A stretch of 64,000 nucleotides of DNA from Uloborus plumipes (GCA_038373865.1 JAXGGA010001627.1:62001-126000); one strand, 5' to 3'; numbered from the stretch's first letter, positions 34,939-46,050 are shown. Translations and numbers: made by a program. Notes: generated from the letters alone by a model not told the origin.

Positions 34939-36420
34939 CTCGCTCTGGCGAAGAAGGATTTGATGTTCTTTGTTCCCCGGTCACCGTTTGGTGAGAATCG
35001 AAAGCTGTTCATGCGCTGTAACGATGTGGATATTTTGGTGAGGTTGTGTTTCGTAAGCTAAATTATTTGTTTCTTTCAATAACTTTTATTGAAGTTGTTG
35101 TACAAAATCAAAAAAAAGTACAACTGTCACAGTTATAATAGCTGTTTCACTATGGCGAAGAAGGATTTGATGATGTTCTTTATTCCCGGATTACCGTAAA
35201 AGTTGAAAAACAAAAGTTGTTCATTCTCCATGACGTTGTGGATATTTTGGCAAAATTGTATGCTTCTAAACTAAATCATTTGGTTTTTTTCCAATATATT
35301 TATTCATAGTTTTTGATCTCGCTATGATAATCTTTGTTTTCCCAGTCACCGTTTGGTAAGAAGCGAAAGCTGTTCATGCGTCATGACGATGTGGATATTT
35401 TGTTGAGGTTATGTTTCTTAAGCTAAATTATTTGTTTCTTTTAATATCTTTTACTGAAGCTGTTGTACAAAATCAAATAGTTAGTTATCTCGCTATGGCA
35501 AAGAAGGATTTGATGATGTTCTTTGTTCCCGGGTCACAGTGTGGTGAGAAGCATAAGTTGTTCATTCACTATTTCGATGTGGATATTTTGGCGAAGTTAG
35601 ATGCTTCCAAACTAAATCCTTTGTTTCTTTTAATATATTTTATTCAAGTAGTTGTACACAACCAATATTGTACAGCTGTGATAGTAAAAATAGATTTTGA
35701 TCTCGCTATGGCGAAGAAGGATTAGATATCCTTTGTTTCCCCGGCCACCGTTTGGTGAGAAACGAAAGCTGTTCATGCGCTGTGACAATGTAGATATTTT
35801 GGGGACGTTATGTTTCCTTAACTAAATTATTTGTTTCTTTCAATATATTTCATTGAAGTTGTTGTACAACTGTCATAGTAATTATAGTTATCTCGCTTAG
35901 GCGAAGAAGGATTTGATGTTCTTTGTTCCCTTTTCACCGTTTGGGGAGAAGCAAAAGCTCTTCATTCTTTATTTCAATGTGGATATTTTAGCGAAGTTAT
36001 GTGTTTCTAAACTAAATCATTTGTTTCTTTCAATATATTTTATTGAACTAGTTGTACAAAACCGATGCACTGTACAACTGTTATCGTACTAATAGTTTGT
36101 TACGTCGCTCTGGCGAAGAAGGATTTGATGTTCTTCGTTCCCCAATCACCATTTGGTGCAATGTGAAATCAGTTCCTTTTCTGTAACGCTTTGGATGTTT
36201 CAGTGAGATGATGTTTTTAACTAAATTGCTTGTTTCTTTCAATTTATTTTATGGAAGCAGTTGTAAAGAATTACCATTTTGAAAACTTGAAATAGATTGT
36301 CATCTCGCTCTGGCGAAGGATTTTATGTTCTTTATTCCCCGGTCACCGTTCGATGAGTTACGAAAGCTGTTCATTCATAATGAGGATGAGAATGTTTTAT
36401 TGAGGTTATGTTTTAAAACC
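34939..36420. repeat. Tandem array, ~200-bp units, eight copies
   Basis: The start word CTCGCTATGGCGAAGAAGG or variants recurs near 34939, 35147, 35318, 35489, 35702, 35892, 36104 and 36304, giving spacings of about 208, 171, 171, 213, 190, 212 and 200 bp. Units share CACCGTTTGGTGAGAA, GATGTGGATATTTTGG and TTGTTGTACAAAA words. Unit length varies with deletions and does not keep a reading frame, so the 104-codon ORF within it is probably incidental. Confidence 0.9.
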
Positions 36421-37023
36421 AAAATAATTGTTTTTAGCGTATTTTTAGTTCTTAAAATGTTGTCCTGAAAAAGTTAATTTTCCTGAAGTACGTAATCAAT
36501 TTTTAGCGTTTTTAAATGCTCAAAATTGATTTTAAGTACAATTTTTATCGTATGTTTTAAAGACAACTGAGACTAGTTTAAGAAATTTTAGAATATTATA
36601 GATTTTTTCTAAAACAACTGTAAATGTTTAATTTTAATTGTTTGAGTTGCCCCTTTTGTTTGTAAAAAACTCTTGAAAATTGCTCTTTTTCTAAAAAGAA
36701 TAACTCAATACTTTTTAATTGTATTTTCAGAACTTGCTAAGTTTGTAAAATGTTACATTAATTTAACACTATTAATTCTAGCGTTCGCCCCGAGCGCGGA
36801 GATAGGAAATTGCTCCATAGAATATGATTTTGCTGCATTATAAGGAATTTATTATTTGCCAAGTAATTTTTAAAATGCCTACTCATTAGATTTAATTCTT
36901 GCCATTTATGATACACGTGAATTTTGGATTGCGTCAATTAAGTAATCTGAAATCCATTATGTGTAATTCATATGGAAATGTTCGGTTCTTTTCTGATGTA
37001 TTCCCATCGTTCTGGAAATGTGT
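36421..37023. other. AT-rich non-coding DNA
   Basis: No feature seen. Confidence 0.35.
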
Positions 37024-37031
37024 GTGAGGGG

Positions 37032-37549
37032 TAAGGGCGTAGCTAGGGGAGTGCAGCTGCACCCCCTAGATCAGAGCCAATGGGAGGTCACTGTGACCTC
37101 CCATTACTATCACCCATCAATTCATCATCATCCCAATTACTATTACCCATCAATCCTTGATATAATAACTGCGTTATTATATCTAGTATTGATTACTTTT
37201 CAGAAAATGATAGTAAGCTTGCCTGTTTTTGAGGAGAAATTCTTAATTTACCGAATGAAACTCAGATTTTTACTGAATGGTTAAAAAATAAATAAATAAA
37301 ATACAAGAATGCATACTTATCTATGCCTACTAAAAGAGACATGAGGCATCACGAAAATAAATAAATTAATTAATTAGAGAAAAAAAAAGAAATAAAATAA
37401 AGACGTTCAGCCTTGCAATACTGTCTCACTGTTTTCAAATTTCATCAGCCAATTCGTATCGGATAAGAACTTTTTGGGAGGTCACAGTGACTTCCTATTG
37501 GGGTGCCATTGCTTGCACCCCCCTAACGTGAGTCCTGGCTACGCCCTTG
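37032..37549. mobile_element. hAT-type MITE carrying IR-3 palindromes, TSD GTGAGGGG
   Basis: The left tip TAAGGGCGTAGCTAGGGGAG and right tip GGCTACGCCCTTG are inverted, and the TSD GTGAGGGG is perfect (37024-37031 and 37550-37557). Near each end lies a long palindrome around AGGTCACTGTGACCT (37085-37099, perfect) and AGGTCACAGTGACTT (37479-37493, one arm mutated). The 518-bp element has no transposase. Confidence 0.92.
37085..37099. promoter_or_regulatory. Perfect IR-3 nuclear-receptor-like site
   Basis: AGGTCA-CTG-TGACCT, extended to a 23-bp palindrome (37081-37103). The arrangement equals the classic inverted repeat with 3-bp spacer bound by steroid-type nuclear receptors. Use in vivo is not shown. 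Confidence 0.5.
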
Positions 37550-37889
37550 GTGAGGGGTGCTTCAAAAATCTTGAACTGATAATATTTATTCACCAAAAAA
37601 GATATATAAATTGAAAAGGAAACAAATGACTTAAATTAAGGAGACTGGTGTCGGTTAATCTTAATGAGGTTCTGTTTTGAAGAGTTTTCGAAAAATGAAG
37701 CTCTAGCCGTACTTTACTTCCTCCTATTCATATTCTAATAAGCTTTAAAATATGCAACCGTCTGCCTCTCAAAAAGACTCTGCTGAGATAAAATCTATCA
37801 TCAGGAGTTCAAAACAAACAATAATTAGAATTCGATGTTGTGCGTGTTGGATTAATGAAAATAAAAGTCACTGCTTGTAACCGGAAATG

Positions 37890-38110
37890 AATTTTTGCTC
37901 TAGCTTCAGGCCTTAGCCACGGGGAGTGAAGAGGCCACGTGACGTTGAGGGATTCGAACGTGACTTCCAGTTGTTTCACTCCCCCCCCCTCCTCTCCCTT
38001 GCGATCGGTTTATTAAATGGGTATTATTGTTTTTGTTACCTGGTTCCCCCCTGTGGCTTTAATAACGATATGATGAAGTGCGTGCCCTGTTGAGGCAGGA
38101 TTAATTAAAA
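37890..38110. promoter_or_regulatory. Candidate regulatory island
   Basis: A GC-richer patch with CCACGTGACG near 37935 (E-box CACGTG) and a C10 run. One segment reads GGGATTCGAACG, which resembles a reversed tRNA B box, but no tRNA fold fits. Confidence 0.25.
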
Positions 38111-39145
38111 TGATATTTATTGATGAGTCCAATTTAGATTTGGTGTGAATGTCAGCACTTTGTCATTCTCATTAGTTTTTTTTTTTCGTCGCGCTTAAAC
38201 TAAGTGTTCCTTTTTCCGAGAATATTAATTGGGTATTTTACCTAAACAGCGTTGTATTTTATTCTTTTTATTATTATTATTATTTAATTGAATATTACTA
38301 ATTCTGGATTTTTTTCTTCTTCATCTTTCATCTCTTGAAAAGTTGTAAAAAAAAAGCACGGAACAGCATAAGCGATCTAAAAACGCTTTAACGCATAAAA
38401 TAAAAGGTAGTATATTTTCCATTATCGTACTTCATTACCAAAAGTGGGAGAGGAAGAGGTTGTCGAAGATTGAAATACACATAAAAACGAAATCATTAAG
38501 AAATGTGATGACAAAAAAAAAACCGGTTTTTTTTTTTTTTTTTTTTGTTACTGAATTGAAATCAAGAGATCAATGGAATTTTCTCTCCTTTTCGGAAAAT
38601 AGTAAATTGTATGTTTCATTAAAAAAAAGGAAATGATGGATAATCAATTGTATTTAAAAATAATCTTGTGGGAATATTTCAAGCCAATTTTTTCAGATGT
38701 ATATTTAAATTTTTACATGCCTGATGAAAATAAACTTCACGGAACAGAACGAGCGTAATTAACGAATGGAAATAACTATCAAGCATCATTAACGTTTCCT
38801 GTTAAAGAGCATCATTTATTAAATAAAAAAAATATCAGCGACATTTGAATTTATAAAAATTCAGAAATAATTAATTGTTTATCAAAATCATTAATTTCGA
38901 TAATTACTTTGAGCAATAAAAAGAAACCAAAGGTAAAACCTAACCTGAGCTAACTGTGTGGCCGGTGATCAATCCGAGATAATTGCTATTAAAAAGAATA
39001 CATGAACTTCGGAGAGAAAAAAATTAAGAGCGTTTTTTTTTTTTTTTTTCAGTTATTTCATTGGTGTTCATCTTACTTTGATTATAATCAAAGTTAGAAT
39101 TAATTAACTTCTATTCATCGGTGGTCCCTAGGAAGTGCTAGAATC
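38111..39145. other. AT-rich non-coding DNA with A/T runs
   Basis: An A10-CCGG-T20 palindromic run lies at 38513-38546 and a T13 run near 39037. The part from 38620 to 39000 has several TAATTA-type words and no repeat, so it could be regulatory, but nothing further supports this. Confidence 0.35.
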
Positions 39146-39148
39146 TTA

Positions 39149-40602
39149 CACTACAAAAAATAAAGTGTTTTTACAGTATAATACTGGCAGCAGAGGTTCC
39201 AGTTTAAAACTAAAATGCAAGATAATAAACTAAAATTAGAACTTATACAGTTTATTACCCCGAAATTAGCTGTATTATACTGCAGAGACAGCAGTATAAT
39301 ACTGGCAGCAGGGGTTCCAATTTAAAACTGTAAAGCGGCAATTTCTCAGAATGTTAGTGTAAAATGAGCAATTCTACAGTTTATTACTGTAAAATTAGCA
39401 TTTTTTACAGTTTGTTACTATGAAATTAGCTGTGTTATACTGTATAAGGGTGATTCTACAAAAATGGGAATATTTCTAACATGTAGATTTCAAAAAATTA
39501 ATTTAAAATTAAAAATCTGAAAAAAATCAGCGAAGCACTTGATAAGTTACATAATTAAAATAGAATATCAGCAGAGCTTAAATTTTGTATTTTATTGTAT
39601 TTTTGGATTTTATTTTTTTGAAGGCATATGTGAATGATAAAAAGGACATGTGGATGACACAATGGGTATGTGAATATAACACAGGAAGTATGTGAATAAC
39701 ACAAACACAAGGTATATTAATGAAATTTTTCAACCAGTAAACTGTTAGACATAATTTTTAAACATTGTACTGTCATAGTTTGGCTTTTGATTCATCCACG
39801 TGTCTTATATTGGGGCATGTGAATGACAATAGAAAAAGGGCATGTGAATGACAAATCACAAGTAATTGTGTTCTTCAAAAGTCATATTTGAATATTTTTC
39901 GGCTTCACTTCGAATTAGAACCCACAAATGTAAGCCTTAGCATTACTCATTATCAAAATTTATTTACATGTACATTTTACATGCATTCTGTGGGGCATGT
40001 TAATGACAAAGATAAAAAACACTTGCCTTGAAAGTTGAGTTTAGCTTGCTTTTTATCAAAAAGTAATTGCAGAACAGCAAAATTAATCCTCAGCCAGGAA
40101 TAACAAAAGTTCCATGCTTTATTTTAAGATGTGTTGCCAAATTTTGAAATGAAACATTTCAGAGAAAAATATCTATACTTTTTAGACATGTGGATGACTG
40201 ATAATCGCTGGGACAAAGTTTAGATTAACTTTTAGAGATATTATTTTCATATTATTTTGCTTTATTTGTGATTTACATCTTGCACACTTTCATATTTATA
40301 AATAAAAAACTCTTGAAAAAAAAATCACTTATTTTTTTAAAATCTATATTCCATTGATTGTGAAAATTGCACCTATGGGACAGGGCATGTGGATGACATT
40401 TCAATCGAATATCCTTTTTTTAAAATGAATAATAATTAAATATTGACATTGTTGATAACGAAAATTATAGAACAAAAGACGCATAAAAATATTCCCAAAA
40501 TAGTTTTTTATTAAATTAAAAACAAAAAGAGCAATCAGTATGGAACACAAATTTGCCCATTTTTGTAGAATCACCCATAAACAACATCTATTTTTTACAG
40601 TG
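39149..40602. mobile_element. Family B MITE, copy 4, split by element C
   Basis: The left part 39149-39443 starts CACTACAAAAAATAAAGTG; the right end 40581-40602 finishes ACAACATCTATTTTTTACAGTG. The two halves rejoin when element C and one ATAA duplication are removed. TA lies at both outer edges (39147-39148 and 40603-40604). Confidence 0.82.
39448..40576. mobile_element. Element C: 1.13 kb, TSD ATAA, iterated GGCATGTGAATGACA motif
   Basis: The TIRs are GGGTGATTCTACAAAAATGG at the left and the exact complement at the right. ATAA flanks both sides (39444-39447 and 40577-40580), and the interrupted family B sequence is restored by excision. The interior has about nine same-strand copies of (G)GGCATGTGRATGACA at roughly 39621, 39644, 39664, 39685, 39812, 39838, 39992, 40184 and 40382. 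No transposase ORF exists. The superfamily is undetermined; a 4-bp duplication argues against hAT, pogo and piggyBac. Confidence 0.85.
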
Positions 40603-40898
40603 TATGATGAACTTCCATCCCGAAATCGAAATTTCAAAGGGGCTGTTAGTAAAAGATGTCACACCTTTTTTCATTATATTTGACCCTTCCTTCCGCTCTT
40701 AGTCACGAAATGTCACACTTAACCTTGCCCCTCTCTTTGGTTTGTCACATAGAAAACTGTATTACATGAATATATTATAACAAAAAATGTTTTTGTTTCA
40801 ACTTAAGTCGTGTTTGGTGTCGCACCTCTCGTTTGCTCTAGCCCCATCCATTTTGTTACGCTGGCACAATTTCATGAACACCCTTCCCGTCAAAGTGT
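40603..40898. repeat. Family D dispersed repeat (GTCACAC-rich)
   Basis: This ~295-bp block between two family B copies is repeated, inverted and nearly identical, at 51815-52110. It is marked by words such as CACGAAATGTCACACTTAAC and TGTCACATAG. A diverged relative occurs around 46262-47020. Its class is unknown. Confidence 0.7.
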
Positions 40899-41263
40899 CA
40901 TTGTAAAAAAATTGATGTTTTTACAGTATAATACAGCTAATTTTGCAGTAGTAGACTGTAAAATTGCTAGTTCACAATAATAACCTGTAAAATTGCAAGT
41001 TTCACAGCTTATTACTGTGCATTTTCCAGTTTAAAACTGGAACCTCTGCTGCCAGTATTATACTGTTGTTCTTACGGTATGATACAACTCATTTTAAGGT
41101 AATATTGCTAATTTTACAATAATAAACTGCAAAATTGCTAGTTTTACAGTGATAAACTGTAAAATAGCTAGTTTTACAGATTATTACTGTGCTTTTAGTT
41201 TTGAAGTGGAACCTTTTGCTGCCAGTATTATACTGCAAAAACAGCAGCTTACTTTTTGCAGTG
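40899..41263. mobile_element. Family B MITE, copy 5
   Basis: It runs from CATTGTAAAAAAATTGATG to CTTTTTGCAGTG, with TA following. The internal palindromic words and the central GGAACCTCTGCTGCCAGTAT are present. It is homologous, inverted, to copy 6 at 51475. Confidence 0.82.
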
Positions 41264-41852
41264 TATCATTTGTGAATGACCCGCTAGTCCCACGCCCTTT
41301 CCTTGTACGTTAAGTTATCCAAAGAGACTGATAATGAAGTTATTTTTTTTAAGGTTGTCAATGCCTATTTTATTTTCCAAGAGACGATGGGGAAGTTAAT
41401 TAACCAAAAGAGAATGAACACAAATTAGATCTTTGAAAAGGAAATAATCAAATTACTTTTCAAAACGGAGATTTATTACGAGATTCAGCATTAATTCGTT
41501 ATGAATCTTTCTTCGCCTATGGAAGCGGTAAACGAAACCTTTTTCTTCTTCTTTTTCGGAAGACGAGAAAAGAAACTGAATTTAATTTCCCCGACGAGAA
41601 AAACTTTAAAGTTGATATAATCATAAAGAGAATTTCTGAGCTCTAAATAGATGATGAGCATAAAATTTAATGTTCGTTAAGATATTTAGTGCAAAAGCAC
41701 ATTAAACAAGAGTTCACAAAACTCTAATTTTTGGGAGGGGAGTTCACTGAATGAAACTCCGATCTCAACCGAAAAACTGAAATGAAATACTTACGGGCAT
41801 ACAATGCCAACTTCTAATCAGAAGAAAATTAGGTATCATTAAAAAAAGATTA
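41264..41852. other. Non-coding spacer
   Basis: The first ~40 bp (GTGAATGACCCGCTAGTCCC) may be more family D sequence. No gene seen. Confidence 0.35.
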
Positions 41853-41887
41853 TACATTCGAGTGTCCATAACTCGAAGCCTTATAAC

Positions 41888-42657
41888 CAAGGCTGCGGAG
41901 TCGGAGGAAAAATTGTCGACTCCGACTCCGACTCCGACTCCGGCATTTTAAAACTTTCGACTCCGACTCCGACTCCGACTCCCGACTCCTGCTTTTTTTT
42001 TTCTTATTTATTTTTTTTCCCAAATGTGAAGAGGGAAAACCCTTAACAAAGGTTGAAATATTAAGTCCATTTTTAAGAGTTTCATTTTTATTCATGGTCG
42101 TAGAAAGGACTCAGTTTAGGCGGGGGGCGGGTAGCAGGCAGGGGTATCCCAGTTGGAGGTCATGGGAGGTCATTGTGACCTCACAAAAAGTTCAATTTTC
42201 TCAAGAATTCTCGTAGGTAATTTCACCACATTTACCTCAATTCTAGGAGGTCACTATGACCTCCCAAAAAGTGCATTTTCTCCAGAGCAAAAGTCAAGTA
42301 CTGCTCTTGTCATTTGACTCCGTACAAAACGAATCCTTTTATTGTTAAATGGCCAAACTTTATTTTAACATTTTTTATTCACTTGCTTAAGCCCAAACAT
42401 AGCAATTCGTTTCACAAAGCAGACCCGCCATTTTGAAGATCTTTTTAATGATCCTAGATGCTTAGGATTTGGATATATTGGAAGCTGAAAATTTGTATAT
42501 GTTAGTTTCAAAGATATGTTTTCACCTCCATAAAATTTCATCCAAATCGGGGGTGGTCGGAGTCGACATGTTTTTCAGCGACTCCGACTCCGACTCCTTT
42601 GGTCCAAAATCCGTCCGACTCCGACTCTTCGACTCCGACTCCGACTCCGCAGCCCTG
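41888..42657. mobile_element. hAT-type element with (GACTCC)n ends, TSD CTTATAAC
   Basis: The tips are CAAGGCTGCGGAGTCGGAGG at the left and CTCCGACTCCGCAGCCCTG at the right, with a perfect TSD CTTATAAC (41880-41887 and 42658-42665). Both subterminal regions are tandem GACTCC hexamers. The 770-bp body has no transposase but carries two perfect IR-3 palindromes and a DR-4 pair at 42157-42262. Confidence 0.93.
42157..42262. promoter_or_regulatory. Cluster of nuclear-receptor-like half-sites
   Basis: AGGTCA at 42157-42162 is followed 4 bp later by AGGTCA (42167-42172), a DR-4 arrangement, and the second half-site forms AGGTCA-TTG-TGACCT (42167-42181). A second perfect IR-3, AGGTCA-CTA-TGACCT, lies at 42248-42262. 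All are inside the hAT element. Receptor binding is inferred. Confidence 0.45.
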
Positions 42658-42895
42658 CTTATAACTCGATCATTCCTATATTTCGAAGTTTTCGTTATAT
42701 CCCGAACTGTTGAAAAGGCTGTGAGGACTTCTTATAACTCGAACTACCAAAAACTCAAAGCTTCTGGCTGTTTGTTTCCTTGCAACTTTCGAGTTGTTGA
42801 GACTCGACTCGACTGTGAATTTTTTTTTTTAAATGCAATATTGTGAAACAGTCCGTCTGCAAAATCATCTGTCACAGTTTTACAAATCGTAAATT

Positions 42896-42948
42896 TGTCA
42901 GGAGGTCACAGTGACCTCCCTTCGGGGCGCCCCCGAGAGCAACCACTG
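42896..42948. mobile_element. hAT right-end fragment with IR-3 palindrome
   Basis: The sequence holds GGAGGTCACAGTGACCTCC (IR-3 core at 42903-42917) and ends CTCGGGGG-type complement plus AACCACTG, like a hAT tip CAGTGGTTGCTCTCGGGGGC read in reverse. No left end was found. Confidence 0.4.
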
Positions 42949-43029
42949 CATCAAAACTGCAACGCTTTCACCACTTCCTCCTAATCTTTCATAATCATGA
43001 GAGCGCATGTGTGCTGATTAAAAGCCGAG

Positions 43030-43350
43030 GCTCCAACCAAACAAGGTGTTTAGTTTGAGCGATAAACATTCTGCGACGCCCTCTCGGGGCCTCACAGCGT
43101 TCCAGAGGGCTACCATGGAACGAAATTGTGGAAGGTCTTTGACCTCGTCTGGCACCACTCGGATTTGTAGCCCACTGACAAAAGTGTCTCCCTCATACTG
43201 ATACGAAGATTTCTCTCGCGCCTTTTCTCATTTCCTAAACATCATGGGCGCCGGACGACCTCCTGTTCTGTCTGCTACGCGTCCATTCGCTTTTCCTTCC
43301 TTTGCTGATTTGGAGAAATTTCCCGTTTTTCATCCGAATAAATGGGAGTA
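43030..43350. promoter_or_regulatory. Candidate regulatory island
   Basis: This GC-rich, repeat-free patch includes CGACGCCCTCTCGGGGCC and CGCCGGACGACC. It is among the most distinct composition islands of the window. No ORF with family similarity is present. Confidence 0.28.
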
Positions 43351-44782
43351 GTTGAAAATCAGATGGATGTCTGAATCATGCTAATGCCGTGGGGCTTTAA
43401 CTTCACGCGAGGGGAGTAAATCACTTACGGGACATTCCAGTTCTTGTATGGAACCAAGTTAACATTTCAATTTCAGAGTTAAGTAACGAGAAATTCACTG
43501 GTACTTCTAAAAGATATTTTTTCAATTGTTTCTTCTTCTTGTACAATTTATAACTGCGTTATGCAGTTACTGAGGTGCTGTTAATTTCAGCTCAAAAGAC
43601 ATATTTCCGTGGCTTGTGGGACACAAGTTTTAACAACAGCATTTAACATTGACTTGTGCTTAGATATGAACTTCTTGGGGTGAAATTTGCATTCGACAGT
43701 AGCTCTTTTTGAGAAATGATCCATGAAGAAAATGCTCAATGTCTTTAATAAAAAAAAAGGCTTTAAATACATATACATTTGCACCATAGTCAATTCAGGA
43801 CAGTAATATTTTTGACTACAACTGTCAATATGTATACATACGTTAAAAACTAAATTTCTGAAATGGTAGCTAGACTGGTGAGCTCACCTAAAATCAGCCA
43901 ATGATGACTCAGAGTCGCATGTGGTGCAGAGAAATAGATATGAAAGTCTTAGAAATGTATGTGTCTTAAAGATTTTGCATCTCCTAGGACATGGATTTCC
44001 AAACTTTTATGAAGCAGAAAAAAAACTATAAAACACCGTTGCTGTAAAAGCTAAAAAACGTACAGGAAACAAAACCCCATTGTTTTAGAAAATAGCTACA
44101 GATTACTAAATATTTCTTACAAATTAGAATTTCTAATATCTTCCGTTTAAAGCTTAAGGACCTGAATTATTCATTTGAAACTGATTTTTCATTAATTTCC
44201 TAGAATTTACCACACTAATTCATTTTGTTCATCGGAAGTGAGACTGCTGCTCACGGTTTCTAGCTTTTAACGAGCGAAGAACATGCACCACCTGGATTTG
44301 CAGCAGGTGCTACTCATCTTTTTTTTTTTTTTCTTTTTTTTTATATCCTATCCTTCGGACTATATCTCGCTCTTTTTCTTTTTTTAGCTTCATTTTTCTG
44401 TGTTATTATGGATAAGTGATAATTTCGCGTTCAATATTAGCGTTAAGTGTGCAATTAGAAATCCACAATGTTGAGTAGGAAATTGCCCATCTGTATTAGA
44501 AAAAAAAACCCCAATGAAATCAAATGTTTGTGCCAAAGAAAAAGTTAAATTTTATGACAATATGGTGCGAACACTTCTTACCCTACGAAAGTTACGTGCA
44601 TAAGTTACCGTAAAAGACCAAAATTGGAGAATGTCGAGTTTTATTGATAATTCACCCGAAATATTGTATCATTCACCGATGTTTTTGGTGTGTGGAATTC
44701 CTTTCCCTGAAATTTTATTTTTCATTTAAGAACCGTGTACTAAACTTTGAAAAGCTAATTGACTTCTTACTATACCATCGTG
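43351..44782. other. AT-rich non-coding DNA
   Basis: No gene seen. T-rich runs lie at 44320-44342. Confidence 0.35.
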
Positions 44783-45365
44783 TTAAGTACAAAAGTCGTA
44801 TCAGCATTTTTAAACAATATTGAGTTATTGTCGCCAGGTGGTTCTTTATAACGCATTTTACCTAAATGCAATACTGTCGGCCCCGCTTAAACGACTACTG
44901 TCCGGTTCCAAGAAATATTATTCGATTAAACTTACTTTTGAATGGTGGATTTCTTCTTTTAATAATACTTCAACCGGATGAGCTTTCAAGAAAACAGAAA
45001 GGTATGCAGTGAGACCTCTAGAGGCAAATATTTCAACTACACATGTTGCTATTCAAATATTTTAATAATCCCCATTTAAGCAGGGATCTTTAACATTGCA
45101 TCTATGGCATGGGAAATATTTGGTTCAGAGACATTTTATTCGTATAAGCGGGGTATTCGTTTATCCGTTACCCGATTAAGCGGGGATGACGGTATTTGTA
45201 GTCATTTGTGAATGAGAAATATTTTTTTTTAAGTACAAAAGTATCATCTGCATTTTTAAACAAAATTGAGTTATTGAGTTATTGCCACCAGGTGGCTCTT
45301 TATAACTCATTTTACCTAAATGCAATGTCTATGGTGATTTGTGAATGAGAAATATTTTAAAAAAA
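44783..45365. repeat. 137-bp tandem duplication, first unit split by a MITE
   Basis: Unit two (45229-45365) matches unit one, whose halves are 44783-44873 and 45193-45228 after removing the inserted element. Both contain AGTACAAAAGT, GCATTTTTAAACAA and CTTTATAAC(T/G)CATTTTACC. Unit two has CCACCAGGTGGC (45285-45296), and unit one the mutated CGCCAGGTGGTT. Confidence 0.8.
44874..45192. mobile_element. TA-flanked pogo/Tigger-like MITE
   Basis: The left tip CTGTCGGCCCCGCTTAAACG and right tip GATTAAGCGGGGATGACGG are near-inverted, with TA at both edges (44872-44873 and 45193-45194). The CCCCGCTTAA core recurs inside (TAAGCGGGGTATTCG). It is 319 bp with no ORF and is inserted in the first unit of a tandem duplication. 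Confidence 0.82.
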
Positions 45366-45649
45366 ACTCTGCAAATTACATGATGGCGAAAAACTTTTAA
45401 GAGCGATTTCTCATTTTGTGTTCAGTTGCAGAAAAGACTTCTGCGCTTAGCACGATAGTATATGCCATCTACCATCCACCCAGGGAAAAACTTTAAAAGG
45501 GCGGGGGGTGTTAAAAGTATGGTTAAAAAAGATCGTGTCGATTTATTAAAGAAACCCTTTTCAGGGTAGATTTTCGTTTTGCCGCCGCAGTTGTAACGGA
45601 TAGTCGGCTGTATGTGCACGAGTGAACAGCATGCAGCTAAGAATAAAAC

Positions 45650-46050
45650 AGTGCAGCTGATCCATGAACCATGTTCGCCAGCGTCTTCCTGCGAAGAGAT
45701 CGATCGATAGGTGGATTAGTCTATCGTAAATACCCAATTACGCGGTTCCTTTCAAAATCCATTTCAGATCTATTTTGGGAAGTCAAGAGATCTTCTGCAT
45801 ATCAATGGAGGTTCCGTCAAAGTTTGTAAAGAAACCGAATCCAGGAATGAAAAATGAATCGGAAGTGGCCAGGAATGGCTATTCCGTCATCTTGTTGTCC
45901 CAGATTTCCTCTTTGCCAATGTTTGGTTACGCTATCTGACCTTCGCGAGTTTGCTAACTCTGAACGCGAGAAAGCGAAAGTTCGGAGAAGCAGGCCAAAG
46001 GTTGCTCTCTGTACGCTAAAACTGAGATTCACTTCGGAATTCTCTTGAGA
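45650..46050. promoter_or_regulatory. Candidate regulatory island
   Basis: Holds the palindrome GATCGATCGAT near 45698, a bicoid/Otx-like GGATTA (45713-45718) and CCCAATTACG near 45733. Repeat-free and GC-richer than its flanks. Inference only. Confidence 0.25.

Larger units (their letters stand above)
40511..41263 (+). repeat. Inverted duplication, arm 1
   Basis: From the end of element C through family D to the outer tip of family B copy 5, this block matches 51475-52204 in reverse orientation. The junction with element C is shared, so the duplication came after element C inserted. Homology stops exactly at the outer tip of family B. Confidence 0.85.
41855..42815. mobile_element. Probable TA-type element split by a hAT element
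   Basis: The left end CATTCGAGTGTCCATAACTC and right end ACTCGACTCGACTGT are roughly inverted, with TA before the left end. The words CTTATAACTCGAA recur inside. Removing the hAT element at 41888 rejoins the two parts. The right-side TA has been lost, so the boundary is approximate. Confidence 0.5.

Noticed and set aside
35411..35725. 104-codon ORF with repeated AMAKKDL peptide
   Set aside because: It lies within the ~200-bp array; other units are not open in the same frame and unit lengths vary.
37930..37990. GGGATTCGAACG resembling a reversed tRNA T-arm/B box
   Set aside because: No A box, anticodon arm or acceptor pairing can be placed around it on the minus strand.
41850..42095. ORF rich in Ser-Arg-Glu (SR-like) residues on the minus strand
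   Set aside because: The repeats are the GACTCC hexamers at the ends of the hAT element at 41888, not an SR protein.
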